Source of the DNA: Cyclobacteriaceae bacterium
Lineage (GTDB): Bacteria > Bacteroidota > Bacteroidia > Cytophagales > Cyclobacteriaceae
Direction: 5' to 3'
Length of the DNA: 8,003 nt
Assembly: GCA_025363495.1 (NCBI GenBank)
Contig: JANYDR010000251.1
Coordinates: 1-8,003 of the forward strand
Part shown: in pieces, positions 1 through 6,726 of the stretch
Numbering within the stretch: position 1 is the stretch's first letter
How the letters are laid out: each line of letters starts with the position of its first letter
Translations under genes and position numbers: made by a program
The notes under the pieces: generated by a model
Seen by the model: only the letters and a program-made list of their open reading frames with translations
Told to the model about the DNA's origin: nothing
Database searches by the model: none

Positions 1-1
1 T

Positions 2-865
2 CTTGGCTCTTCATTAAGTCATCCTGATTTCAGTGGATTTACAGATCCACGTGTTTATCGTATTGCCATTACGCTTGCCATTATCGCAAGTCTTGAAACA
101 TTGCTAAGTATTGAGGCAGCGGATAAACTTGATCCATGGAAACGTGTTAGTCCTCTAAACCATGAATTAAAAGCACAAGGAGTTTCAAATATTATTTCCG
201 GTTTTCTCGGCGGATTGCCAATTACAGCCGTAATTGTCAGAAGCTCGACCAATGTTCACGCAGGTGCACGGACAAAAACTTCTGCAATCCTTCATGGAGT
301 ATTATTGGCTTTCGTAGTTCTTATAATTCCTGGCGTACTAAAGGAAATTCCGTTGGCGTGCCTTGCAGGAATTTTATTGGTAGTTGGGTATAAGCTTACA
401 TCACCTGACTTATATAAAGAAATGTTTAAAAAAGGGAAGGATCAGTTCCTACCTTTTATAGTGACTACCGTTGCCATTCTTCTTACTGATTTACTTACTG
501 GAATCTTTGTTGGTATTCTGGTGTCGGTATTCTTTGTTCTAAAAACAAATTTTAAGTCGGCCGTTATTCTGGTGAATAATGAAAATCAATATCTGTTAAA
601 ATTCACAAAAGATGTTTCCTTTCTTCATAAGTCATCACTTCGAAATGCGCTGGAAAAAATTCCGAACAACTCTACCCTAATGATTGATGGATCAAAAAGT
701 CAATTTTTGGATGCTGACATTATGGAAACAATCGAGGATTTTACTAAAGGTGCAGCGGCGAAGAACATTCAGATCGAGATAAAGAAAACAAATGATGCGA
801 TTAATTCCATGTTTAGGAAAGAGCCGGATGGAATTAAGAAAAATGGATTTGTTCACGCTGTATAA
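2..865 (+). CDS. SulP-family anion/bicarbonate permease, C-terminal part (5' truncated by window edge)
   Basis: The frame is open from the left edge, so the start lies outside; 287 residues are visible. The first half is hydrophobic with about five membrane stretches and carries SulP hallmarks: SLETLLSIEAADKLDPWKR near fragment residues 30-50, then GFLGGLPITAVIVRSSTN followed by HAGARTKTSAI. The last ~95 residues are soluble and look like a STAS domain, with MIDGSKSQFLDADIMETI matching the usual Asp-rich STAS strand/helix; the position that is often Ser in anti-sigma antagonists reads Asp-Ala-Asp here. SulP proteins are inner-membrane carriers of sulfate, bicarbonate or other anions. The substrate cannot be read from this fragment, but a carbonic anhydrase gene starts 13 bp downstream, which favours bicarbonate. 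Sulfate remains possible. The family call is firm; the substrate is inferred from context. Confidence 0.93.
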   Translation, partial: LGSSLSHPDFSGFTDPRVYRIAITLAIIASLETLLSIEAADKLDPWKRVSPLNHELKAQGVSNIISGFLGGLPITAVIVRSSTNVHAGARTKTSAILHGVLLAFVVLIIPGVLKEIPLACLAGILLVVGYKLTSPDLYKEMFKKGKDQFLPFIVTTVAILLTDLLTGIFVGILVSVFFVLKTNFKSAVILVNNENQYLLKFTKDVSFLHKSSLRNALEKIPNNSTLMIDGSKSQFLDADIMETIEDFTKGAAAKNIQIEIKKTNDAINSMFRKEPDGIKKNGFVHAV

Positions 866-878
866 ATGAAAATTTGAA

Positions 879-1508
879 ATGAAATCGTACGAAAAATTAT
901 TGCTTGAAAATAAAGCCTGGGCTGCCGAACAGATTGGTCGCGACCCCGAATTCTTCACCCGTCTTTCAAAACTTCAGTCTCCAGAATTTTTATGGATCGG
1001 ATGTTCTGACAGTCGTGTTCCCGCCAATGAGATCACGAATACAGCTCCGGGAGAAATCTTTGTTCATCGCAACATTGCCAACCTGGTTGTCAATACTGAT
1101 CTAAATATGTTGAGTGTTTTGCAATACGCCGTTGAGGTTTTAAAAGTTCAGCATGTGATTGTATGTGGTCACTATGGCTGTGGTGGTATCAAGGCTGCAA
1201 TGACTAACAATGACCTTGGATTGATTAATAAGTGGTTGCGAAACATTAAAGACACTTATCGCTTTCACCAGGCGGAGCTTGATCACATTGAAGATATGGA
1301 GTTGCGTGCTAACCGGCTCACGGAATTAAGTGTGGAAGAGCAGGTGATGAATCTCGCAAAAACTACCATTGTTCAGCATGCGTGGAAAGCGGAGCAGCGC
1401 CCTGTGTTACATGGATGGGTTTACGGATTGAATGATGGGATATTACACGATGTTATAAAAATGGATTCGAAGACAACTTTGATTGATCCGATTTATCAAT
1501 ATAGGTAG
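879..1508 (+). CDS. can: Beta-class carbonic anhydrase (Can-like)
   Basis: A complete 209-residue cytoplasmic zinc enzyme that interconverts CO2 and bicarbonate. The beta-CA signature is intact: CSDSRVP supplies Cys42, Asp44 and Arg46, and CGHYGCGG supplies His98 and Cys101, giving the Cys-His-Cys zinc site and the Asp/Arg dyad. GEIFVHRNIANLV (residues 58-70) and HGWVYGLNDG near residue 178 also match the E. coli Can/plant-type subgroup. The length is normal for the family (about 200-220). The ATG at 879 is the first possible start, because an in-frame TGA lies at 867-869; no clear Shine-Dalgarno sequence is visible. It lies 13 bp after the SulP gene and is followed by a strong terminator, so the two probably form one transcription unit. 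It would equilibrate imported bicarbonate with CO2 for carboxylating enzymes. Confidence 0.97.
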   Translation: MKSYEKLLLENKAWAAEQIGRDPEFFTRLSKLQSPEFLWIGCSDSRVPANEITNTAPGEIFVHRNIANLVVNTDLNMLSVLQYAVEVLKVQHVIVCGHYGCGGIKAAMTNNDLGLINKWLRNIKDTYRFHQAELDHIEDMELRANRLTELSVEEQVMNLAKTTIVQHAWKAEQRPVLHGWVYGLNDGILHDVIKMDSKTTLIDPIYQYR

Positions 1509-1573
1509 TCCCTGAATTGGACCTTGGTTTATAGTAGTTAGTTTGGTTGGATTGTGCTGTTGATTATTGGGTG

Positions 1574-1603
1574 AGGCCGGGACTAGTCACCCCGGCCTTT
1601 TTT
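1574..1603 (+). terminator. Rho-independent terminator of the SulP-carbonic anhydrase unit
   Basis: AGGCCGGG (1574-1581) pairs perfectly with CCCGGCCT (1591-1598) around a 9-nt loop, and six T residues run from 1598 to 1603. The stem is far richer in G+C than the surroundings. It lies 65 bp after the carbonic anhydrase stop codon and should end that transcript, separating it from dabAB. Confidence 0.9.
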
Positions 1604-1615
1604 ATTTAAACATAT

Positions 1616-1647
1616 AAAATAAAAATGCCAGAACTTTCGCCCTGGCA
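1616..1647 (-). terminator. Terminator-like hairpin for minus-strand transcription
   Basis: Read on the minus strand, TGCCAG (1647-1642) pairs with CTGGCA (1631-1626) around a 10-nt loop and is followed directly by TTTTTATTTT (1625-1616). On the plus strand the same stem has no T-tract after it, so the orientation is minus. It implies a transcript coming from the right, yet no intact minus-strand gene lies between here and dabA. It could serve a small RNA, a decayed gene (see 1656-1829), or simply insulate the two plus-strand operons. The stem is only 6 bp. Confidence 0.5.
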
Positions 1648-1655
1648 GCTTACCC

Positions 1656-1829
1656 TCATAAACTATATTCTAGAAAAATATCTGGTATTGAAGCACCAAT
1701 TTTTAACCGGCGTAATTTTTGGAATAATACTCTACGAAATGACTCCTTAAGTTAGTCTTTTTCGCGGTCATCCATGTTGCAATTATTTACTATAAAATCT
1801 GTGCCACCCAATAAAGTGGAATAGATTTT
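1656..1829 (-). pseudogene. Possible decayed minus-strand coding remnant
   Basis: On the minus strand, one frame runs from 1829 to the TGA at 1656-1658 with a single internal TAA at 1752-1754. The two parts read as protein-like text: YSTLLGGTDFIVNN...MDDREKD before the stop, and LKESFRRVLFQKLRRLK...PDIFLEYSL after it. The frame ends 9 bp before the minus-strand terminator-like hairpin at 1616-1647, the layout expected of a gene end. Further upstream (about 1840-2040) other minus frames also give short protein-like runs (for example EVNDRLTEVVNHDYQKSEK), as frameshifts in a dying gene would. I do not recognise a family. Chance reading frames in AT-rich intergenic DNA are a real alternative. 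Confidence 0.22.
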
Positions 1830-1859
1830 TCAGCTTCAAAGCTACTTCGCTATAAATCT
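1794..1859. other. Three mutually complementary segments forming alternative hairpins
   Basis: AAAATCT (1794-1800) can pair with AGATTTT (1823-1829), enclosing an inner CCAC/GTGG stem (1804-1807 with 1816-1819). The same middle segment can instead pair through AGATTT (1823-1828) with AAATCT (1854-1859), enclosing AGCTT/AAGCT (1832-1836 with 1839-1843). The two folds exclude each other, the geometry of an attenuator or switch. The stems are short and AT-rich, so chance is a serious alternative. If transcribed on the plus strand it would lie in a long leader of dabA, about 220-290 bases before its start. Confidence 0.2.
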
Positions 1860-1860
1860 T

Positions 1861-1909
1861 TACATTTGACAGCGAATTCTAACTGCATCTATTGGGAGGA
1901 TTCTAACTG
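1861..1909 (+). promoter_or_regulatory. Candidate promoter/operator region upstream of dabA
   Basis: TTGACA (1866-1871) matches a sigma-70 -35 box, with a weak -10 candidate TCTATT (1888-1893) 16 bp later. The overlapping TACATTTG (1861-1868) fits the Bacteroidota -7 pattern TAnnTTTG, but no good -33 TTG box lies at the right distance. The 10-bp sequence ATTCTAACTG occurs twice, at 1876-1885 and 1900-1909, 24 bp apart, once inside the putative spacer and once just after the putative -10. That would suit a repeated operator. All of this is pattern matching; no start site is proven. Confidence 0.2.
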
Positions 1910-1961
1910 GTTTCTTTTATATCTTTCAAAGAGAACATTGCTTCTCTGATTTCTGGTAATC

Positions 1962-1973
1962 GTGGTTAACCAC
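1962..1973. promoter_or_regulatory. 12-bp perfect palindrome in the dabA upstream region
   Basis: GTGGTTAACCAC is a perfect 12-bp dyad, 108 bp before the dabA start codon. Symmetry of this size suits a dimeric regulator's binding site, but no regulator gene is visible nearby. It could also occur by chance. The rest of the gene-free stretch 1974-2081 shows nothing else I can support; no ribosome binding site is visible before dabA. Confidence 0.2.
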
Positions 1974-2081
1974 TTCTGTTAGGCGATCATTTACTTCGGA
2001 TGTGACTATAGAAGCATGATATGCTGCTAATTACTCTTTCCTTTTTGAAACGGACAGTATTAACATCTTTAAGCCCTTTAA

Positions 2082-4589
2082 ATGACATCTCGCAGCTCTT
2101 CTATTTTTAATGAACATGATGTACTTCATGAATTGAAACATTATCTACCGGAACAGTCGGCTCTTAAAGATTTTATTCATCAGAATACACTTCATGCATT
2201 TCAGAAAATGAAATTTCATGATGCGGTCCGTACAGCTTCTGAAATGTTTGGATATAAAGTCTCTTTATCGCTTGAAGAATTCCGGACGCTTTATGCATCC
2301 GGAAAGATTCGCTGGGACATTATGGAAAGAACTATTACCGAAAGGCAAGGCATCTCTGGCCTGGATGAATGGACTGAAAAAGTTCTCAATAAGAAATTTG
2401 ACACATCGGTCTCTTCCCGAATAGGATCATTGCGCGCCAATTGGAAAAGAGAATACCATATGGACATGGATTCACTGGTGCATCCAATCCTGTTCAGGAT
2501 TCTTTGCGGCTATCTTGATCAGGGAATTTCTATCTGGACATTTCCTGTAAAAGAGAAAAGCCTTCTTGCTTCTATCCGTGAAATGGAAAGAAATACATTT
2601 GCCAGCATCTTTCGCAAGAGCCGAGCAAGGGATCTGTTACTCAAAAGCAGTTGCGAAATAAGTGATTTGCTAAAAATCCTTGTTGGGGATGAATCGCTTT
2701 ACAAGCAATATCTTTTTGATCAGCAATTCTCTCACCAGGGATGGTCGGGTATCGCGAGTGCCATTGAGATGTTGCCTGAAATGCTGTTGGATAGAAAAAA
2801 GATTACTATACATGATGTTATTGTTTTCGAACTCTTGCTGGAGATTGACGCATTGGATTACCATAGCGGAAAAAACTGGAAGCCGCTGGCAACCCAACTT
2901 AGACAGGCTCCGGAAGATTTGTTTGCGCCGGTACCAGCAACCGAATTAAGTGAAGTTTATGCCATCTGGCAGGAAGCTTTTGATTGGAGCCTCGATGATG
3001 ATGTACTGGCTGGGATGCTGGACGAAATGAGAGTGCAAAAGCCGGATGTTTCAACGGGTAAGACTTTTCAGGCAATGTTTTGCATTGACGACCGCGAGTG
3101 TTCGATGCGCCGTTATTTGGAAAAACTTGATCCGGACTGTGCGACGTACGGTACTCCCGGGTTTTTTACAGTTGAGTTCTTTTTTCAACCTGAGGACGGT
3201 AAATTTTATACCAAACTTTGCCCGGCACCGGTTACTCCAAAACACCTGATCAAGGAAGTTGGATCGAAGGCGGTGCGGGAGAAGGATTTTTATTTTAACA
3301 AGCATTCACATTCATTTTACAGCGGATGGCTTATTTCCCAGACGCTTGGTTTCTGGTCAGCGGTGAAATTATTCATTAATATTTTCAGGCCGTCACTGAG
3401 TCCCGCTACGGCATATTCATTCCGGCACATGGATAAATTTTCAACCCTTACAATTGAAAATAAAAGTCTGGAGGACAGGGAGAGTGACTTGCAAATAGGA
3501 TTTACTGTAGAGGAAATGGCGAATCGTGCAGAAGCTCTTTTAAAAAGCGTTGGCCTTGTTAAAGATTTTGCGCCGATCGTTTACCTCGTGGGGCATGGTT
3601 CAAGCAGTGTTAATAATCCACATTATGCAGCGTATGATTGCGGCGCTTGCTCCGGAAGAGCAGGTTCTGTGAACTCTCGCACCATGTGTTTTATGGCCAA
3701 CCATCCAAAGGTGAGAGTGGTTTTGAAGTCAAGAGGTATCGATATTCCGGTGACGACGCAATTTGTTGGTGCACTACATGATACTACACGTGATGAGATT
3801 ATGTTCTTTGATGAGAATTCACTTTCTCCGCAGAATCTTCAAAATCATAATAAAAATGAAGTGGTTTTCTTTAATGCGCTGGATCTGAATGCAAAGGAGA
3901 GGGCAAGAAGATTTGAATTGATCGACTCTCATCAAAAGCCCGAAACAATTCATGAAGAAGTGAAGCTGAGATCTGTTTCGTTATTTGAACCGCGTCCTGA
4001 ATTGAATCACGCCACTAACGCCCTTTGCATAATTGGCAGAAGACGGCTTACGAAAAATTTATTTCTGGACCGGCGTTCATTCCTGAACTCATATGATTAT
4101 TCAATTGATCCCGAAGGAAATATTCTCCTGGGAATTATGAGGCCAATTGGTCCGGTGTGTGGTGGCATTAATCTTGAATATTTTTTCTCAAGAACAGATA
4201 ATCAAAAGTTGGGAGCGGGTACAAAACTTCCTCACAACGTAATGGGACTTTTTGGAGTTGCAAACGGAATTGATGGTGATTTGAGACCCGGACTTCCAAG
4301 TCAGATGATTGAAGTTCATGACCCCGTGCGGCTGATGGTAGTTGTAGAGCATTTTCCTGAAGTCCTTTTAAAAGTTATTCAAAAACAACCCGAAGTTTAC
4401 GAATGGTATATTAATGAATGGATTCATATCGTAGCTGTTCATCCTGAAACGCGTGCACTTTTTGTATTTGATAAGGGGGAATTCAAGCCATATCATCCGC
4501 TACAGAAGAAAACTGAAGTGGTGAATGATGTAACTCCTTTTATTGAAGCGGAGCAAGAAAATCTTCCAGTACTTGTATTATTATCCTAA
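2082..4589 (+). CDS. dabA: DabA, zinc-binding subunit of the DAB inorganic carbon accumulation complex (UPF0753/DUF2309)
   Basis: A complete 835-residue protein of the DUF2309/UPF0753 family. DabA is a cytoplasm-facing, beta-carbonic-anhydrase-like subunit that works only with membrane partner DabB and is thought to hydrate CO2 to bicarbonate in one direction, powered by a cation gradient. The family N-terminal motif LKDFIHQNTLHAF is at residues 28-40. The predicted zinc/active-site set is present: Cys334 and Asp336 in MFCIDDRE, His505 in LVGHGS, Cys520 in YDCGACSG. Their spacing (2, 171 and 186 residues from Cys334) agrees closely with the C351/D353/H524/C539 set known from Halothiobacillus DabA. 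A later family motif, LHDTTRDE, covers 565-572. The start is fixed by an in-frame TAA at 2079-2081 just before the ATG; no Shine-Dalgarno is seen. dabB begins 11 bp downstream. No truncation or frameshift. Confidence 0.95.
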   Translation: MTSRSSSIFNEHDVLHELKHYLPEQSALKDFIHQNTLHAFQKMKFHDAVRTASEMFGYKVSLSLEEFRTLYASGKIRWDIMERTITERQGISGLDEWTEKVLNKKFDTSVSSRIGSLRANWKREYHMDMDSLVHPILFRILCGYLDQGISIWTFPVKEKSLLASIREMERNTFASIFRKSRARDLLLKSSCEISDLLKILVGDESLYKQYLFDQQFSHQGWSGIASAIEMLPEMLLDRKKITIHDVIVFELLLEIDALDYHSGKNWKPLATQLRQAPEDLFAPVPATELSEVYAIWQEAFDWSLDDDVLAGMLDEMRVQKPDVSTGKTFQAMFCIDDRECSMRRYLEKLDPDCATYGTPGFFTVEFFFQPEDGKFYTKLCPAPVTPKHLIKEVGSKAVREKDFYFNKHSHSFYSGWLISQTLGFWSAVKLFINIFRPSLSPATAYSFRHMDKFSTLTIENKSLEDRESDLQIGFTVEEMANRAEALLKSVGLVKDFAPIVYLVGHGSSSVNNPHYAAYDCGACSGRAGSVNSRTMCFMANHPKVRVVLKSRGIDIPVTTQFVGALHDTTRDEIMFFDENSLSPQNLQNHNKNEVVFFNALDLNAKERARRFELIDSHQKPETIHEEVKLRSVSLFEPRPELNHATNALCIIGRRRLTKNLFLDRRSFLNSYDYSIDPEGNILLGIMRPIGPVCGGINLEYFFSRTDNQKLGAGTKLPHNVMGLFGVANGIDGDLRPGLPSQMIEVHDPVRLMVVVEHFPEVLLKVIQKQPEVYEWYINEWIHIVAVHPETRALFVFDKGEFKPYHPLQKKTEVVNDVTPFIEAEQENLPVLVLLS

Positions 4590-4600
4590 GACCTGCCAAC

Positions 4601-6469
4601 ATGACTCCGTTCCTTCATTTATTTATACTTCTTCCCCTTATAGGTTTTTTAATAAGCATAATGGTCCCCGATAAAAAGGAGGGGCTTATTTCACGAATTG
4701 CTTTTATTTCAGTTGGAATACATTTATTCAGTGCCACCGTTTTTCTTGTATACTGGTTATTTAATGGACATCCTACCCTTGACGTAAAAGACATCGTGCT
4801 TTTTGGTTCTGAGAATTATGAATTCTTTATAGACTTCGCATTTGATAAGATCACAGCTACTTACTTGTTTGTTGGAGCATTTCTTACATTCCTTGTCACG
4901 GTCTACAGCAGGGTCTATTTGCATCGTGAAAAAGGTTATAAGAGATTCTTTAATACAATACTTTTCTTTTACTCAGGGTATAACATTATTATTTTCTCTG
5001 GTAACCTCGAAACACTATTTATTGGATGGGAGATGCTTGGGATTTCATCTTTCCTTCTTATTGCATTCTATCGCGACCGTTATCTGCCTGTTAAGAATGC
5101 CGTGAAAGTATTTTCTATTTACAGAATTGGCGATGTGGGATTGATTCTTGCCATGTGGTTGATTCACCATCTTTTCCATGGCAATGTCACGTTCCTTCAG
5201 TTGAGAAATTATGATATTGTTCATGAACATCTGTTAACTCATTCATGGATCGGGGTCATAATTTCTCTTATGATTTTGATAACAGCAGCAGCTAAATCGG
5301 CCCAACTTCCCTTCTCATCATGGTTGCCAAGAGCTATGGAAGGTCCAACTCCTTCCAGTGCGATCTTTTACGGGTCTCTGGCGGTTCACTTAGGTGTATT
5401 TCTTTTGCTTCGTACTTTCCCCTTTTGGGAGCAACAATTTTCCGTTAGGATACTGATTGGTTTGCTTGGATTGATGACAACGGTTATCACTACTGGCATT
5501 GCAAGAGTACAATCCTCAATCAAAAGTCAGATCGCGTACGCGTCCATCGCTCAGATTGGTTTGATTTTTATAGAAGTAGCAGCAGGTTTTCAGACGCTGG
5601 CATTAATACACTTTGCGGGAAATGCTTTCCTGAGAACATATCAGTTATTGGTTTCTCCTTCCGTTGTTAGCTACCTTATCCGGGAGCAATTCTATAATTT
5701 TTCACCCCGTGAGCGCTCCCTAGAAAATTCCTTTCCAAAGAAGATTCAATATTCCCTTTATACTTTGTGTTTAAAAGAGTGGAACCTCGATTCATTTATG
5801 TATCGCTATTTATGGAACCCTTTAAAATGGATTGGCACCAGGTTTGATTTCTTGACACTTAATCGTGCGATTATTTTCTTTGTTCCTTCTTACCTCATTG
5901 GAGTATTCCTGTTATATAATGAAGAAGTTATGCCTGAAGGGGTTGAAGAGTTTTTGCCATTTCTCTTCTCTTTCATTGGACTGGTAATAGTTTTAAAGGC
6001 TTTTACAGAAAGAAAACTAGCCCGGATGAGCTGGATTTTGATAATCATGAATCATTTTTGGATCGTTCTTGCGATTTCATTTAATGAACACTTTACTTAC
6101 GAACATTCGATTCTTTATCTAAGCGGGGTAGTGGTGGCTGGAATTCTGGGTTTCCTATGTCTGAGAAGATTGAAATCATTCGAAAATAGTATTGACCTTG
6201 ACCAGTTTCATGGCCATTCTTTCGATCATCCAAAAATTGCTTTTATATTCCTTATTTCCTGTCTAGGACTTGCGGGTTTTCCGATCACGCCTACGTTTAT
6301 TGGCGAAGACCTTATCTTCAGTCATATTCATGAAGATCAGCCGGTGCTTGCATTATTTGTTGCGCTGAGTTTTATTATAAATGGTCTTGCCATCATCCGG
6401 ATTTATGCTCGTGTGTTTCTGGGGCCACATGTGAAATCGATTTACGATATGGCGTATCGCTCATCCTGA
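4601..6469 (+). CDS. dabB: DabB, NuoL-like membrane subunit of the DAB inorganic carbon accumulation complex
   Basis: A complete 622-residue, strongly hydrophobic protein of the proton-conducting NADH dehydrogenase subunit 5/NuoL/MrpA family. Standing alone after dabA, it is best read as DabB, the membrane subunit thought to couple cation flow to DabA. IGWEMLGISSFLLIAFYR gives Glu144, equivalent to NuoL Glu144; AAAKSAQLPFSSWLPRAM gives Lys232, equivalent to NuoL Lys229; and EGPTPSSAIFYGSLAVHLG follows. His337 aligns with NuoL His334, but the positions of NuoL His338 and Lys342 read Asn341 and Arg345. Where NuoL has the distal GFFSKD-type lysine, this protein reads TFIGEDL (Glu569), after an extra ~150-residue stretch. 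No other complex I genes are nearby, which argues against a respiratory NuoL. It starts 11 bp after dabA and is surely co-transcribed. Confidence 0.92.
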   Translation: MTPFLHLFILLPLIGFLISIMVPDKKEGLISRIAFISVGIHLFSATVFLVYWLFNGHPTLDVKDIVLFGSENYEFFIDFAFDKITATYLFVGAFLTFLVTVYSRVYLHREKGYKRFFNTILFFYSGYNIIIFSGNLETLFIGWEMLGISSFLLIAFYRDRYLPVKNAVKVFSIYRIGDVGLILAMWLIHHLFHGNVTFLQLRNYDIVHEHLLTHSWIGVIISLMILITAAAKSAQLPFSSWLPRAMEGPTPSSAIFYGSLAVHLGVFLLLRTFPFWEQQFSVRILIGLLGLMTTVITTGIARVQSSIKSQIAYASIAQIGLIFIEVAAGFQTLALIHFAGNAFLRTYQLLVSPSVVSYLIREQFYNFSPRERSLENSFPKKIQYSLYTLCLKEWNLDSFMYRYLWNPLKWIGTRFDFLTLNRAIIFFVPSYLIGVFLLYNEEVMPEGVEEFLPFLFSFIGLVIVLKAFTERKLARMSWILIIMNHFWIVLAISFNEHFTYEHSILYLSGVVVAGILGFLCLRRLKSFENSIDLDQFHGHSFDHPKIAFIFLISCLGLAGFPITPTFIGEDLIFSHIHEDQPVLALFVALSFIINGLAIIRIYARVFLGPHVKSIYDMAYRSS

Positions 6470-6484
6470 AAATAGTTATTCGTT

Positions 6485-6660
6485 AGCCGAGCTAATGCTG
6501 AAGGCATTCCTTTGCGTTCTCAATTTCCATCGCTAGGCGCTAAGTTAATGCCTTCGGCATTCTCTGCGAACTTTGCGTGCATTCCTTTGTGGTCTCTGCG
6601 GTTACGTGCCGCCGGAGGGGCCTTAGAATTCCCTGCCTCGCCGCCGGTTGCCAAATGCAA
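6485..6660. repeat. Repeat-rich intergenic block, probably a dispersed repeat copy
   Basis: This block is richer in G+C than its flanks and internally repetitive. GCATTCCTTTG occurs exactly at 6504-6514 and 6579-6589; TTTGCG at 6511 and 6572; CTCTGCG twice; GCCGCCGG at 6608-6615 and 6640-6647. Two small palindromes, at 6494-6508 (loop GAA) and 6547-6561 (AATGCC-TTC-GGCATT), match in inverted orientation at 14 of 15 bases. Strings built from 'TTTGCG' and 'CTCTGCGG' modules resemble intergenic repeats I recall from several bacterial phyla, but I cannot confirm copy number here. It lies between the convergent ends of dabB and the aminotransferase. A 105-codon plus-strand frame through it (6512-6829) looks spurious. 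Confidence 0.5.
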
Positions 6661-6676
6661 ACATAACAAAGTAGGA

Positions 6677-6708
6677 TTAATCGTTAATGTTCCAAGGCTA
6701 ACGATTAA
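6677..6708. terminator. Perfect 10-bp inverted repeat between convergent genes (possible weak terminator)
   Basis: TTAATCGTTA (6677-6686) pairs perfectly with TAACGATTAA (6699-6708) around a 12-nt loop. It lies 18 bp beyond the stop of the minus-strand aminotransferase and about 210 bp beyond dabB, where a shared bidirectional terminator would sit. The stem is AT-rich and neither side has a T-tract, so termination would be weak. It may instead be the edge of the neighbouring repeat element. Confidence 0.4.
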
Positions 6709-6726
6709 CCAATGCCTATTATTTGG

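Noticed and set aside
692..958. 88-codon minus-strand frame over the SulP-carbonic anhydrase junction
   Set aside because: Antisense shadow of two well-supported genes.
1741..1772. Minus-strand 22-codon small ORF starting MTAKKTNLR near 1771
   Set aside because: Very short, no ribosome binding site and no recognisable family; it overlaps the candidate decayed frame.
1837..1844. Minus-strand Bacteroidota -7 box TAGCTTTG
   Set aside because: No matching TTG-type upstream box at the expected distance; left out as a promoter.
2042..2072. Bacteroidota-type promoter just before dabA (TTTTTG then TAACATCTTTA)
   Set aside because: The second element does not fit TAnnTTTG, so the match is too weak to call.
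3051..3305. 84-codon minus-strand and 67-codon plus-strand frames inside dabA
   Set aside because: Lie within the conserved DabA zinc-site region in other frames; shadows only.
4601..6469. Reading dabB as a respiratory complex I subunit (nuoL/ndhF)
   Set aside because: No other nuo genes are nearby, it directly follows dabA, and several NuoL-typical residues are changed in a pattern consistent with the DabA-linked subfamily.
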